Positions 33,349-41,515 of a stretch of DNA of 64,000 nucleotides are shown piece after piece. The translations under genes and the position numbers were made by a program. The notes beneath the pieces were generated by a model. The model ran no database searches. It was given only the letters and a program-made list of their open reading frames with translations, and had not been told where the DNA came from. How positions within the stretch are numbered: the stretch's first letter is position 1; every line of letters starts with the position of its first letter. The DNA is from Bradyrhizobium lablabi (GTDB lineage: Bacteria; Pseudomonadota; Alphaproteobacteria; Rhizobiales; Xanthobacteraceae): contig NZ_JAFCLN010000015.1 of the NCBI RefSeq assembly GCF_018129385.1, forward strand, positions 62,001-126,000, written 5' to 3'.

Positions 33349-34350
33349 TCACCCCCGGATCTGCTCCGGCGTCAGCCCGGGCGAGCCCTTGCCGTCGGCC
33401 TCGGCTTTCCGGATCAGCTCGACGATCCGGCGCGAGAGGGGCGCTGCCAGCCCGCGCCGGTCGGCGATTTCAGTGATGACGCCCTGGAGATAATCGATCT
33501 CGGTGCGGCGGCCGCGCTGAAGATCTTCCCACATCGAGGAGCGCGCCTCCGGATCGATCTTCATCGTCCGGCCCAGCACCACTTCAAACAACGCATCGGG
33601 CAAGCGCAGCAGCGGCGGCATCCAGCTCACCGGCAGCGGCGCCGTCGACACCGGCTTGATGCCTTCGGCCTCGATCGCGGCCAGAGCCTCCGCCACCTGA
33701 TCGGCATACAAGCGGCGCCATGAGCGCTGCGCCAGTTGCCGGCGCAGCGGCAAGTTCGCCAGCGCATTGAGCGCGTTGTTCAGATTGAACAGCAGCTTGC
33801 CCCACTGCACGCCCGTGATGTTGTCCGTCGCACGCAGCTTCAGGCCCGGCACCGAAAGCTTTGCGGCGGTGTCCGCGTCGTCCCGCTCGATCACGATGTC
33901 GCCGGACGTGGCGCGGTGAAACCGCCCCGCGCCGAGCGCGATCACATTGTAGGGCACCATACCGCCGAGCACGCGCCGCCCCGGCAATTTCTCGCGCAAT
34001 AGGGCAAGATTGCTGACGCCGTTTTGCAAGGAGACGATCACGGCATCCTCGGGCGCATGCCCGGCGATGATCTCGGCCATTGCGGCGGTATCGGCGCTCT
34101 TCACCGTTACCAGCACAACGGCGGCGTCGGCAAAAGCAACGGGATTTTCAGACAATGCGAGCTTGTTTGCAGAAAGCCGGTGGTCGGCGCCGTCAAAGCT
34201 CGTCAGCCGCAGGCCATTTTCCGCGATCTCGGCAATCACCCGCGGCCGGGCCAACAGGGTGACGCGCTTGCCGCCGGTCGCCAGCATGCCGCCGACGAAG
34301 CAGCCGATGCTGCCGGCGCCCGCAATGCCGACCGGCCGGTCTGACGTCAT
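33349..34350 (-). CDS. 2-dehydropantoate 2-reductase family protein
   Basis: 333 residues. NADP-binding GIAGAGSIGCFVGGMLATGG (GxGxxG), VTVKSADT and VSLQNGVSN in the N-domain. The C-terminal domain has WGKLLFNLNNALNALANLPL, which carries the catalytic Lys/Asn pair of PanE, and RTEIDYLQGVI. It is a better match to true ketopantoate reductase motifs than the paralogue at 17536, so it is the more likely pantothenate-pathway enzyme of the two. No pan genes are nearby. Confidence 0.88.
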   Translation of the reverse strand: MTSDRPVGIAGAGSIGCFVGGMLATGGKRVTLLARPRVIAEIAENGLRLTSFDGADHRLSANKLALSENPVAFADAAVVLVTVKSADTAAMAEIIAGHAPEDAVIVSLQNGVSNLALLREKLPGRRVLGGMVPYNVIALGAGRFHRATSGDIVIERDDADTAAKLSVPGLKLRATDNITGVQWGKLLFNLNNALNALANLPLRRQLAQRSWRRLYADQVAEALAAIEAEGIKPVSTAPLPVSWMPPLLRLPDALFEVVLGRTMKIDPEARSSMWEDLQRGRRTEIDYLQGVITEIADRRGLAAPLSRRIVELIRKAEADGKGSPGLTPEQIRG

Positions 34351-34501
34351 TCCCTCGCCTCCGTATGCCAGCGCTTCGATAGCAGAAGCGGCGCGCGGTG
34401 CCTATCGAGACGCGCCGCATCGCCCCTGCTGCCTTGTAACCGTCATGGGCCACCGCTATGTTTTTGCATCGGGGGCAGCAGCACGCGGTAGGAGAACAAC
34501 C

Positions 34502-35092
34502 ATGGGTCTACTCGACGTCCTCAACGGTATGCAGAACGGCCCGCGCGGTCCCGGCAAGCCGAGCTCCCAAGCCGAAAGCGGCGGCGGCATGTCGCCGATA
34601 ACGATGGCGATCCTCGCATTGCTCGCCTGGAAAGCGGTCAAGCATTTTGGCGGCAGCGGCCAGCCTGGCGCGACGCCCAAGACCGCGCCCCCCTCGCCGA
34701 CGCCGAACACCGTCAATGCCGGCCTGCCCGGCGGCGCCGCCGGCGGCGGGCTCAGCGATTTGATGAAGGGCGGGTTGGGCGGCCTGCTCGCGGGCGGCGC
34801 TGCGGGGAGCATCTTATCCGGCGGCCTCGGCGATCTGCTCGGTCAATTGCAGAAGGGCGGCCAGGGCGAGGTGGCGGATTCCTGGGTCGGCAAGGGCGAG
34901 AACAAGGCGATTGCGCCCGGCGATCTCGCCAACGCGCTCGGCTCCGATCAGATCGATGCCATCGCCTCGCAAGCCGGCCTGTCGCGCGACGACTTGCTGC
35001 AAGGTCTCAGCCAGTACCTGCCCGGCGTGATCGACCATCTGACGCCGGACGGCCGGCTGCCGAACGAAAACGAATTGTCCAGCCGGATTTGA
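34502..35092 (+). CDS. YidB/DUF937 family protein
   Basis: 196 residues from the ATG at 34502 (GTAGGAGAAC upstream). MGLLDVLNGMQNGPRG, a short hydrophobic helix (ITMAILALLAWKAVKHF), a Gly/Pro linker and the DUF937 core: GGLGDLLGQLQKGGQGEVADS, WVGKGENKAIAPGDLANALG, YLPGVIDHLTPDGRLP. This is the YidB family: small, mostly helical, found across proteobacteria, with no established biochemical function. A second stress-type small protein (GlsB/YeaQ) follows 48 nt downstream. Confidence 0.9.
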   Translation: MGLLDVLNGMQNGPRGPGKPSSQAESGGGMSPITMAILALLAWKAVKHFGGSGQPGATPKTAPPSPTPNTVNAGLPGGAAGGGLSDLMKGGLGGLLAGGAAGSILSGGLGDLLGQLQKGGQGEVADSWVGKGENKAIAPGDLANALGSDQIDAIASQAGLSRDDLLQGLSQYLPGVIDHLTPDGRLPNENELSSRI

Positions 35093-35140
35093 GGCAAGCT
35101 ATCCGTTTCGCTTCGAACGACCCTCGAAAGGACGACTGAC

Positions 35141-35425
35141 ATGGGCGGCATCATCTGGATCATCATCGTCGGCTTTGTCGCCGGCATCATCGCGCGGATG
35201 CTTTCGCCGGGCCCGAACAACCCGAGCGGCTTCATCCTGACCACGGTGCTCGGCATCGCCGGCGCTTTTCTCGCCACCTGGATCGGCCAGTTGATCGGCT
35301 ATTACGACACCGGCGCGAACGCGCAAGGAGCCGGCTTCATCATGGCCACCATCGGCGCGCTGGTGGTGCTGTTCATCTGGAACCGGCTGGTCGCCCGCGG
35401 CGCGATTCCGGACTGGAACAAGTGA
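35141..35425 (+). CDS. GlsB/YeaQ/YmgE family small membrane protein
   Basis: 94 residues with three membrane segments: GGIIWIIIVGFVAGIIARML, ILTTVLGIAGAFLATWIGQL and FIMATIGALVVLFIWNRLV. The Gly-zipper pattern and the GIIARML...PGP motif are typical of transglycosylase-associated/GlsB proteins, often induced by stress. Ribosome site GAAAGGACGAC. It probably shares a transcript with the DUF937 gene. Confidence 0.9.
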   Translation: MGGIIWIIIVGFVAGIIARMLSPGPNNPSGFILTTVLGIAGAFLATWIGQLIGYYDTGANAQGAGFIMATIGALVVLFIWNRLVARGAIPDWNK

Positions 35426-35443
35426 CGGCGTGACGCGGTCACG

Positions 35444-35549
35444 CCGTCATCCCGGGGCGATGCGAAGCATCGAACCTCAGGTGCGCAATTGCGCACCGTA
35501 GATCTCGAGATTCCGGGTCTGGTGCTAACGCACCATCCCGGAATGACGC
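35444..35549. repeat. Composite palindromic repeat (CGTCATCCCGGGGCGATGCGAAGC type)
   Basis: CGTCATCCCGGGGCGATGCGAAGCATCG, a GGTGCGCAATTGCGCACC palindrome, then ATCTCGAGATTCCGGGTCTGGTGC and CACCATCCCGGAATGACG. It is an inverted relative of the element at 41413-41498. It separates the convergent GlsB-like and SDR genes. Confidence 0.85.
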
Positions 35550-35553
35550 TTCG

Positions 35554-36336
35554 TCACTGAATCAAATGCATCCCTGCGTCCATGCGGACGAACTCGCCGG
35601 TCATCTGCCCGGACTGCGGCAGCGCAAGGAAACAGACGAGCTGCGCGATATCGTCGGCCGTCGACGCCGACTTCAGCGGCACCCGTGCGATCACGGCATC
35701 GCGCACCTTCTTGGCCCCCTCTTCGCCGCGGCCCTTGGTGAACCAGGGCGTATCGATATAGCCGGGACATACCGTGTTGACGCGGATCAGCGGCGCCAGC
35801 GCGCGCGCCAGTGATTGAGTCATGGTGTTGAGCGCGCCCTTGCTCGCCGCGTAAGCCACCGACGAGCCGCCGCCGGAAATGCCGGCTACCGAAGAGATGT
35901 TCACCACCGCCGACGGCCGGCCTGACGCCTTCGCGCCCGCCTCGAGCTGCGCGCGGGCGGCACGGATCATCTGGAACGGCCCGATCGTATTGACCGCATA
36001 GATGCGCTGAAAATCCTCCGCGGAAAGATCGTCCATCTTGTCGTGCGGCACGTGCTTGGTGGTGCCGGCATTATTGATGAGGATGTGGAGTCCGCCCCAG
36101 GACGCGGCGGCAGCGGCGATCTTCCTGCAATCCTCATCGCGCGAGACGTCGCCCTGCACGACCACCACCTCCGCACCCGCCTTGCGGCAGAGGTCGGCGG
36201 TCTCTTCGGCTTCCTTCTTGCTGTTGGAATAATTGACCACGATGTTCGCGCCACCGCCGGCCAGGATGGCCGCGGTCGCAGCCCCAAGCCCGGACGCAGA
36301 CCCCGTTACAATCGCGCACAAACCTTCCTTGGACAT
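35554..36336 (-). CDS. Short-chain dehydrogenase/reductase (FabG-like)
   Basis: 260 residues. TGSASGLG (about residues 11-18), NYSNSKKEAE after strand two (Asn-Tyr rather than Asp, favouring NADP), NNAGTTKH (about 91), catalytic Ser in VNISSVAGISG and YAASKGALN (Tyr/Lys about 164-168), VNTVCPGYIDTPW. A 3-ketoacyl-type reductase. It is divergent from the acyl-CoA dehydrogenase operon, so it may take part in that beta-oxidation-like route. Confidence 0.9.
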   Translation of the reverse strand: MSKEGLCAIVTGSASGLGAATAAILAGGGANIVVNYSNSKKEAEETADLCRKAGAEVVVVQGDVSRDEDCRKIAAAAASWGGLHILINNAGTTKHVPHDKMDDLSAEDFQRIYAVNTIGPFQMIRAARAQLEAGAKASGRPSAVVNISSVAGISGGGSSVAYAASKGALNTMTQSLARALAPLIRVNTVCPGYIDTPWFTKGRGEEGAKKVRDAVIARVPLKSASTADDIAQLVCFLALPQSGQMTGEFVRMDAGMHLIQ

Positions 36337-36589
36337 CCGTTTCCTCTTGTTGCTCTCGTTGGTTCAAATCCGGCGCTGGCATACCATAACGCGCGGCAAA
36401 GTCGCGGCAAATCCAAACTCCGCTCCGTGGAATTCAACGTCTCCCCGCCTTCATGCCTCCGTCGAATGCAGCCCTGCTTCGGGCGCTTGTCAGGCCTATG
36501 GCTTTTCCTCATCATAAAGCGCAAGAAACCAGCGCACCTCTCGCCGGCCCGCCGGACGAAAGGGAGCCAATCAACATTCGGGGAACGCT

Positions 36590-37642
36590 GTGGCGGAGAG
36601 TGAGAACATCGTCGTCGAGACCGCGGAAAAGATTTTTTCCGATCTCGCCGACGCCCAGACCATCAATCACGACAAAAAGGGCGAATGGAAAGCCCCGCTC
36701 TGGCAGGCGCTGACCGAAGCCGGCCTGCCGCTCGCCTGGGTGCCCGAAGATTGCGGCGGCTCCGGCGCAAGCCTTGCCGAAGGATTTGCCGTGCTGAGCG
36801 CCGCCGGCCGCCACGCGATCGCCGTGCCGCTGGCCGAAACCATGCTCGCGGGCTGGCTGCTGGCGCAGGCAAAGATCTCCTCGCCCGCAGGCGAGATGAC
36901 GGTGATCCCCGCCGCTCCGAAGGACCGCATCACGGTTGGCGCCGACGGCACCCTCTCCGGCCGCGCCCGCAGCGTGCCCTTTGCGAAAGCCGCAAAGCAC
37001 TTTGCCGTGCTGGCCGGCAATTCGATCGCGCTGGTCGACGCATCAAAATGCCGGATCGAAGCCGGCATCGGTCTCGGCGGCGACAACAGCGACATCGTCG
37101 TGCTCGACAAAGTCGAACCAACAGCGACCAAGCCGGCGCCGAAAGGTTTTGACCAGACCCAATTGATGCTGATGGGCGGCGTGGTGCGCTCCTTGCAAAT
37201 TGCCGGTGCGCTGGAAGCGATGCTCGACATCAGCGTGCGCTATTCCAATGAACGTGTCGCGTTCGAGAAGAAGATTTCGAAATTCCAGGCGGTGCAGCAC
37301 AACCTCGCAAAGCTCGCCGGCGAATCCGCCGCGGCGCTCGCCGCCGCCACCTCCGCCGCCGATGCCATCGCCAACGCAAAGTCCTTTGACGATGCCGTCT
37401 TTCTCGAAGCAGCCTCGGCAAAAATCCGCTGCTCGGAAGCGGCCGAAAAGGGCGGCGGCATTGCCCATCAGGTGCACGGCGCGATCGGCTTCACCATCGA
37501 GCACATCCTGCACCGCTTCTCGCTGCGGGCGCTCGCCTGGCGCGATGATTTCGGCTCGGAGAGCTACTGGGCCGTGGAGCTCGGCAAGATGGTCGCCAAC
37601 CGCGGCGCTGATGAATTGTGGCCCCTGGTGGCCTCGCGCTGA
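36590..37642 (+). CDS. Acyl-CoA dehydrogenase family protein, small subunit-like
   Basis: 350 residues from GTG. The N-terminal helical domain is shortened (LWQALTEAGLPLAWVPEDCG), the middle beta domain is reduced, and the C-terminal helical bundle is clear (RSLQIAGALEAMLDISVRYS, then QVHGAIGFTIEHILHRF). The FAD/CoA contacts look incomplete. This is the pattern of the weakly catalytic or non-catalytic partner in heteromeric (alpha2beta2) acyl-CoA dehydrogenases. A full-length dehydrogenase gene follows 19 nt downstream, supporting a two-subunit enzyme. Confidence 0.88.
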   Translation: MAESENIVVETAEKIFSDLADAQTINHDKKGEWKAPLWQALTEAGLPLAWVPEDCGGSGASLAEGFAVLSAAGRHAIAVPLAETMLAGWLLAQAKISSPAGEMTVIPAAPKDRITVGADGTLSGRARSVPFAKAAKHFAVLAGNSIALVDASKCRIEAGIGLGGDNSDIVVLDKVEPTATKPAPKGFDQTQLMLMGGVVRSLQIAGALEAMLDISVRYSNERVAFEKKISKFQAVQHNLAKLAGESAAALAAATSAADAIANAKSFDDAVFLEAASAKIRCSEAAEKGGGIAHQVHGAIGFTIEHILHRFSLRALAWRDDFGSESYWAVELGKMVANRGADELWPLVASR

Positions 37643-37661
37643 TACGAACGAGAAACACACG

Positions 37662-38822
37662 ATGACCGCAGCCCTCCGTTTCGATCCGATCCGCCTGCCG
37701 CCCGAATGCGAGCAGTTGCGCAAGGAAGTGCGCGCCTTCCTCGCCGACGAAATTGCCGCCGGTACCTTTGATCCGCACAAGCCCAACCGCGAAGACACCG
37801 ACGCGCCGGAATTTTCGCGCCGCGTCGGCGCCAAGGGCTGGCTCGGTATGACATGGCCGAAGAAATATGGCGGCCAGGAGCGCTCCTTCCTCGAACGCTA
37901 TGTGGTGACCGAGGAGATGCGGGTAGCGAACGCGCCGACCCGGCGCTTCTTCGTCGCCGACCGCCAGAGCGGACCGGTGCTGCTGAAATATGCGCCCGAG
38001 CACATCAAGCTGGATATCCTGCCGCGTATCTGCCGCGGCGAGATCTGCTTTGCCATCGGCATGAGCGAGCCGAATTCCGGCTCGGATCTTTTCGCGGCCA
38101 AGACGCGCGCGACCAAGACCGATGGCGGTTATCTCATCAACGGCACCAAGATCTGGACATCGTCGGCGCATATCGCCGACTATATGATTGCGATCTTCCG
38201 GACGTCGCCGCCGACCAAGGAGAACCGCCGCCACGGCCTGACCCAGTTCCTGGTCAAGATGAAGCAGCCGGGCATCCAGGTGAATCCGATCGGCCAGATC
38301 ACCGGCCAGTATGAATTCAACGAAGTCGTCTTCACCGACTATTTCGTCCCCGACGATCACGTGCTCGGCGAGATCGACGGCGCCTGGAAGCAGGCGACGA
38401 GCGAACTCGCCTATGAGCGAAGCGGCCCGGAGCGCTTTCTCGAAACCTATTATGTGCTGACCGAGCTGGTTCGCGCCGTCGGCAAGAACCCGGACACCCG
38501 CAGCGCCGAGGGCATCGGCCGGCTGGTGGCGCAGGTTCACACCATGCGCCGCATGTCGGTGTCAGTGGCCGGCATGTTGCAGGCCGGCAAGGAGCCGGTG
38601 GTGGAAGCCTCCATCGTCAAGGACATCGGCACGGTGTGGGAACAGCAATTGCCGCACCGCGTGCGCGACCTTGCAGCTTTCGTCGAAGAGACCGCCACCA
38701 ACCGCGAGACGCTGGAGCGGCAATTGTCATTCGCGATCAAGACCGCGCCAAAGCTAACCATTCAGGGCGGCACCACCGAAGTGCTGCGCGGCATCATCGC
38801 CCGCGGGCTCGGTCTGCGCTAG
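37662..38822 (+). CDS. Acyl-CoA dehydrogenase, large subunit-like
   Basis: 386 residues from the ATG at 37662. AIGMSEPNSGSDLFAAKT (about residues 131-148) is the FAD/substrate motif, with GGYLINGTKIWTSSAHIAD after it and the C-terminal TIQGGTTEVLRGIIARGLGL. The position of the medium-chain catalytic Glu (IYEGT) is Gly here. A likely alternative base is Glu252 in ELAYERSGPERF, as in isovaleryl/long-chain and steroid-type enzymes. It pairs with the preceding short subunit and precedes an enoyl-CoA hydratase, a classic dehydrogenation-hydration order. The substrate may be a branched or cyclic acyl-CoA. Confidence 0.9.
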   Translation: MTAALRFDPIRLPPECEQLRKEVRAFLADEIAAGTFDPHKPNREDTDAPEFSRRVGAKGWLGMTWPKKYGGQERSFLERYVVTEEMRVANAPTRRFFVADRQSGPVLLKYAPEHIKLDILPRICRGEICFAIGMSEPNSGSDLFAAKTRATKTDGGYLINGTKIWTSSAHIADYMIAIFRTSPPTKENRRHGLTQFLVKMKQPGIQVNPIGQITGQYEFNEVVFTDYFVPDDHVLGEIDGAWKQATSELAYERSGPERFLETYYVLTELVRAVGKNPDTRSAEGIGRLVAQVHTMRRMSVSVAGMLQAGKEPVVEASIVKDIGTVWEQQLPHRVRDLAAFVEETATNRETLERQLSFAIKTAPKLTIQGGTTEVLRGIIARGLGLR

Positions 38823-38864
38823 GCACGCGCGGCCCGGCCTACGCTAATTCAACGAGGAAACAAC

Positions 38865-39665
38865 ATGAGCAAGTACACCGATATCGGCGTCGAAAAACAC
38901 GGCCACGTCGGCCTGATCGAAATCAGAAAGCCGCCGCTGAACTTCTTCGACGTTTCGCTGATCAACCAGATCGCCGACGCGCTGGAAGAATTCGACAACG
39001 ATGTCGAAATCCGCGCCTCGGTGCTGGCCGCACAAGGCAAGGCCTTCTGCGCCGGCGCCGATTTCTCAGACCCGAAGCGCAAGGAACAGGAAGAGCAGGC
39101 GGAGAAAGATCCGGCCGCCAACCTGCCGATCAATCATCTCTACGTCCAGGCCGTGCGAATCTTCCGCAACAAGAAGCCGATCGTCGCCGCCGTGCATGGC
39201 GCCGCCATCGGCGGCGGCCTCGGCCTTGCGGTCTCCGCGGACTTCCGCGTCACCTGCCCGGAGGCGCGCTTTGCCGCCAATTTCACCAAACTCGGCTTCC
39301 ACCCCGGCTTCGGCCTGACCGCGACGCTTCCCGACCTCGTCGGCAAGAACAACGCCGAGCTGATTTTCTACACCAGCCGCCGCGTCACCGGCGAAGACGC
39401 CACCAAGATGGGCCTCGCCAACATCTGCGTGCCGCAGGACGAGGTGCGATCGGAGGCCATGAAGCTCGCCAGCGAAATCGCCGAATGCTCCCCGCTCGGC
39501 CTGATCTCCACCCGCGCCACCATGCGCGCCGGCCTCGCCGACCGCGTGCTGGCGGCGACCAATCACGAACTGGTCGAGCAGAACAAGCTGCGCGCCACGG
39601 AAGATTTCAAGGAAGGCGTGAAGGCCACGGCCGAGCGCCGCGTCGCGAATTTCAAGGGACGGTAG
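38865..39665 (+). CDS. Enoyl-CoA hydratase/isomerase family protein
   Basis: 266 residues, crotonase fold: AFCAGADFSDPKRKEQ (about residues 64-79) and AAVHGAAIGGGLGLAVSADF (about 107-126) form the oxyanion hole; LGFHPGFGLTATLPDLVG covers the catalytic region. The canonical second Glu is not evident, so a hydratase variant or hydrolase is possible. It follows the paired acyl-CoA dehydrogenases on the same strand, 42 nt after the stop, with GAGGAAAC before the ATG, so it is probably in the same operon. Confidence 0.88.
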   Translation: MSKYTDIGVEKHGHVGLIEIRKPPLNFFDVSLINQIADALEEFDNDVEIRASVLAAQGKAFCAGADFSDPKRKEQEEQAEKDPAANLPINHLYVQAVRIFRNKKPIVAAVHGAAIGGGLGLAVSADFRVTCPEARFAANFTKLGFHPGFGLTATLPDLVGKNNAELIFYTSRRVTGEDATKMGLANICVPQDEVRSEAMKLASEIAECSPLGLISTRATMRAGLADRVLAATNHELVEQNKLRATEDFKEGVKATAERRVANFKGR

Positions 39666-39673
39666 CGCATCTT

Positions 39674-39814
39674 CCTTCCCCCCTTGTGGGAGAAGGTGGC
39701 GCGAAGCGCCGGATGAGGGGTTGCCTCCTCAAACACTGCCGTTGCGGAAACAACCCCTCACCCGTCCGCGATGCCAAGGCATCGCGTCCACCCTCTCCCA
39801 CAAGGGGAGAGGGT
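39674..39814. repeat. Palindromic repeat (CCCCCTTGTGGGAGAAGGTG type)
   Basis: CTTCCCCCCTTGTGGGAGAAGGTGGCGCGAAGCGCCGGATGAGGGG on the left is matched by CCCCTCACCCGTCCGCGATGCCAAGGCATCGCGTCCACCCTCTCCCACAAGGGGAGAGGG on the right. A long two-armed element with internal small hairpins, between convergent genes. Widespread in rhizobia. Confidence 0.85.
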
Positions 39815-39820
39815 AAGAAC

Positions 39821-40585
39821 TTACGGCGTTAGCACGAACCTCACCCCGCAAAGATCGAAGCTGTCGCCCTCGACCTTGCAGCCCTTCGCCCGCGCCGCTT
39901 CCCTAACCTGCGCAACATCGGCGACGCGGAACGACAGACCCGTCATCAGATCGACCGGGCCCTTCACAAAATGGAACGTCGCGTTCGGCAGCTTCAGCGC
40001 CGGATTGCCGTCCGCGCCCTTCGTCGCGGCCACCCCGATGATCTTCCCCCAATGCTCCGCCAGCGCCTGCGGCTCCGGGCTCTGCATCTCCACGCCCGTC
40101 AGCGCCAGCGTCGTGTCCTTGCGGATCGATTGTTGCCAATCCGGCCCGGCTGGCGGATACAACCCCAGCACATCGTCGCTGCCGTCGGTATGGTTGAACT
40201 CGATGAAGGCGGCGCGGCAGTCGCGCGGATGCAGTTGCACGCCGTGATAGGGCGCGTGCGTGATGACGTTCGCGGTGCGCACGCCCATGGCGTTGGCCTT
40301 CGCACCCCGCGCGTCCGGGTTTTCGCAGCAGAAGATCGCCATGTAGCCGCCGCGGTTGCCGGTCTTTTCGAGGAAGCGGCCGGCCGCGGTGCCTGCCTGC
40401 GTCGGCGCCACGACTTCCAGCAAAATCGTGTCGACCGGCAGCAGCGCGTTCTCCAGCCCGTATTTCGCGACATTGCCGTCGCGGTAGCAGACGTCGAGCC
40501 CCATGATGCCGGCGATGTCGGAGATGACAGGCTCGAGCTGCGGCGCGACGAGGCAAATCTGCCGCAGGCGCATGTATTCCGCCAT
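39821..40585 (-). CDS. VOC (glyoxalase/bleomycin-resistance/dioxygenase) superfamily protein
   Basis: 254 residues from the ATG at 40585, with GGGAGCCTGACC upstream. It begins YMRLRQICLVAPQLEPVISD, the VOC beta-alpha-beta opening. The first module ends near GYMAIFCCENPDARG and the second starts at TLALTGVEMQSPEPQALAEH, so two VOC modules are likely. A putative metal ligand set (His/Glu) is only partly evident. It starts 2 nt after the stop of the upstream enoyl-CoA hydratase gene, so the two are coupled. Function beyond fold unknown; an isomerase or dioxygenase for a CoA or keto acid is possible. Confidence 0.8.
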   Translation of the reverse strand: MAEYMRLRQICLVAPQLEPVISDIAGIMGLDVCYRDGNVAKYGLENALLPVDTILLEVVAPTQAGTAAGRFLEKTGNRGGYMAIFCCENPDARGAKANAMGVRTANVITHAPYHGVQLHPRDCRAAFIEFNHTDGSDDVLGLYPPAGPDWQQSIRKDTTLALTGVEMQSPEPQALAEHWGKIIGVAATKGADGNPALKLPNATFHFVKGPVDLMTGLSFRVADVAQVREAARAKGCKVEGDSFDLCGVRFVLTP

Positions 40586-40587
40586 GG

Positions 40588-41382
40588 TCAGGCTCCCTGG
40601 AAGGCAGGCTTGCGCTTCTCGACAAACGCCTTGGCCGCTTCCTTGTGGTCGGCGGTTTCTCCAGCGCGCGTGTGATGGATCGCCTCGCCGTCGAAGCAGG
40701 CTTCCAACGACATCGTCTCGGCATTGTTGATGTTGCGCTTGATGAAGCCGAGCGCAATCGATGGCCCGTGCGCCAGCGACATCGCCAACTCGCGCGCGGC
40801 TCCCTCGACCTCCGCGTCGGGCACCACCTTGGTCACCATGCCGAGATTGTAGGCCTCCTGCGCGGTCAGCACCGGCGACAGAAGATAGAGCTCGCGCGCC
40901 TTGGCGCTGCCGAGGAGCTGGGTGAGGAAATAGGTGCCGCCGTAATCGCCGGAGAAGCCGACCTTCGCGAAGGCAGTCGTGATCTTGCAGGACGCGCTCG
41001 CTACCCGCAGGTCGCAGGACAGCGCAATCGAAAGACCCGCGCCCGCCGCCGCGCCGTCGAGCTGCGCCACCACGGGCTTTGGCATCTGGTGCAGGATGCG
41101 CGAGACTTCCATGCCCTTGCGTAGGTTCGCCATCTTGGCCTCGAACGGCAGCGGCGCGCGTCCCTCCGCCATCGATTTCACGTCGCCGCCGACGCAGAAC
41201 GTGCCGCCCGCGCCCTTGATCAGCACGGCGCGGACCTCGTGGTCCTCCTGCGCGCGGCGCGCGGCGTCCACCAGTCCGCGCGTCATGTCGGGATTGAGCG
41301 CATTGCGCCGGTCCGGGCGATTCATGGTGATGGTGAGGAGGCCCTGGTCGAGGTTTTGCAGGACCATTTCGTTTGCGCTCAT
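40588..41382 (-). CDS. Enoyl-CoA hydratase/isomerase family protein
   Basis: 264 residues. TFCVGGDVKSMAEGR (about residues 61-75) and AQLDGAAAGAGLSIALSCDL (about 105-124) form the crotonase oxyanion hole. FSGDYGGTYFLTQLLG includes an Asp at the position used by dehalogenase/isomerase-type crotonases (PaaG-like GDxGGT) rather than the hydratase Glu pair, so an enoyl-CoA isomerase is plausible. First gene of a two-gene unit with the VOC protein. Confidence 0.87.
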   Translation of the reverse strand: MSANEMVLQNLDQGLLTITMNRPDRRNALNPDMTRGLVDAARRAQEDHEVRAVLIKGAGGTFCVGGDVKSMAEGRAPLPFEAKMANLRKGMEVSRILHQMPKPVVAQLDGAAAGAGLSIALSCDLRVASASCKITTAFAKVGFSGDYGGTYFLTQLLGSAKARELYLLSPVLTAQEAYNLGMVTKVVPDAEVEGAARELAMSLAHGPSIALGFIKRNINNAETMSLEACFDGEAIHHTRAGETADHKEAAKAFVEKRKPAFQGA

Positions 41383-41412
41383 GTTTTTTGCTTTCGTTGC
41401 TTGTTATTGATT

Positions 41413-41498
41413 CCGTCATTCCGGGATGGTGCGTAAGCACCAGACCCGGAATCTCGAGATCCCGGGTTCGATGCTTCGCATCGCCCCGGGATGACGGC
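41413..41498. repeat. Composite palindromic repeat
   Basis: CGTCATTCCGGGATGGTGCGTAAGCACCAGACCCGGAATCTCGAGAT followed by CCCGGGTTCGATGCTTCGCATCGCCCCGGGATGACGGC. Same family as 35444-35549 in inverted orientation. A further GCGACTTCGTCACGCCGTCAC tail runs to the stop of the binding-protein gene at 41516. Confidence 0.87.
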
Positions 41499-41515
41499 GC
41501 GACTTCGTCACGCCG

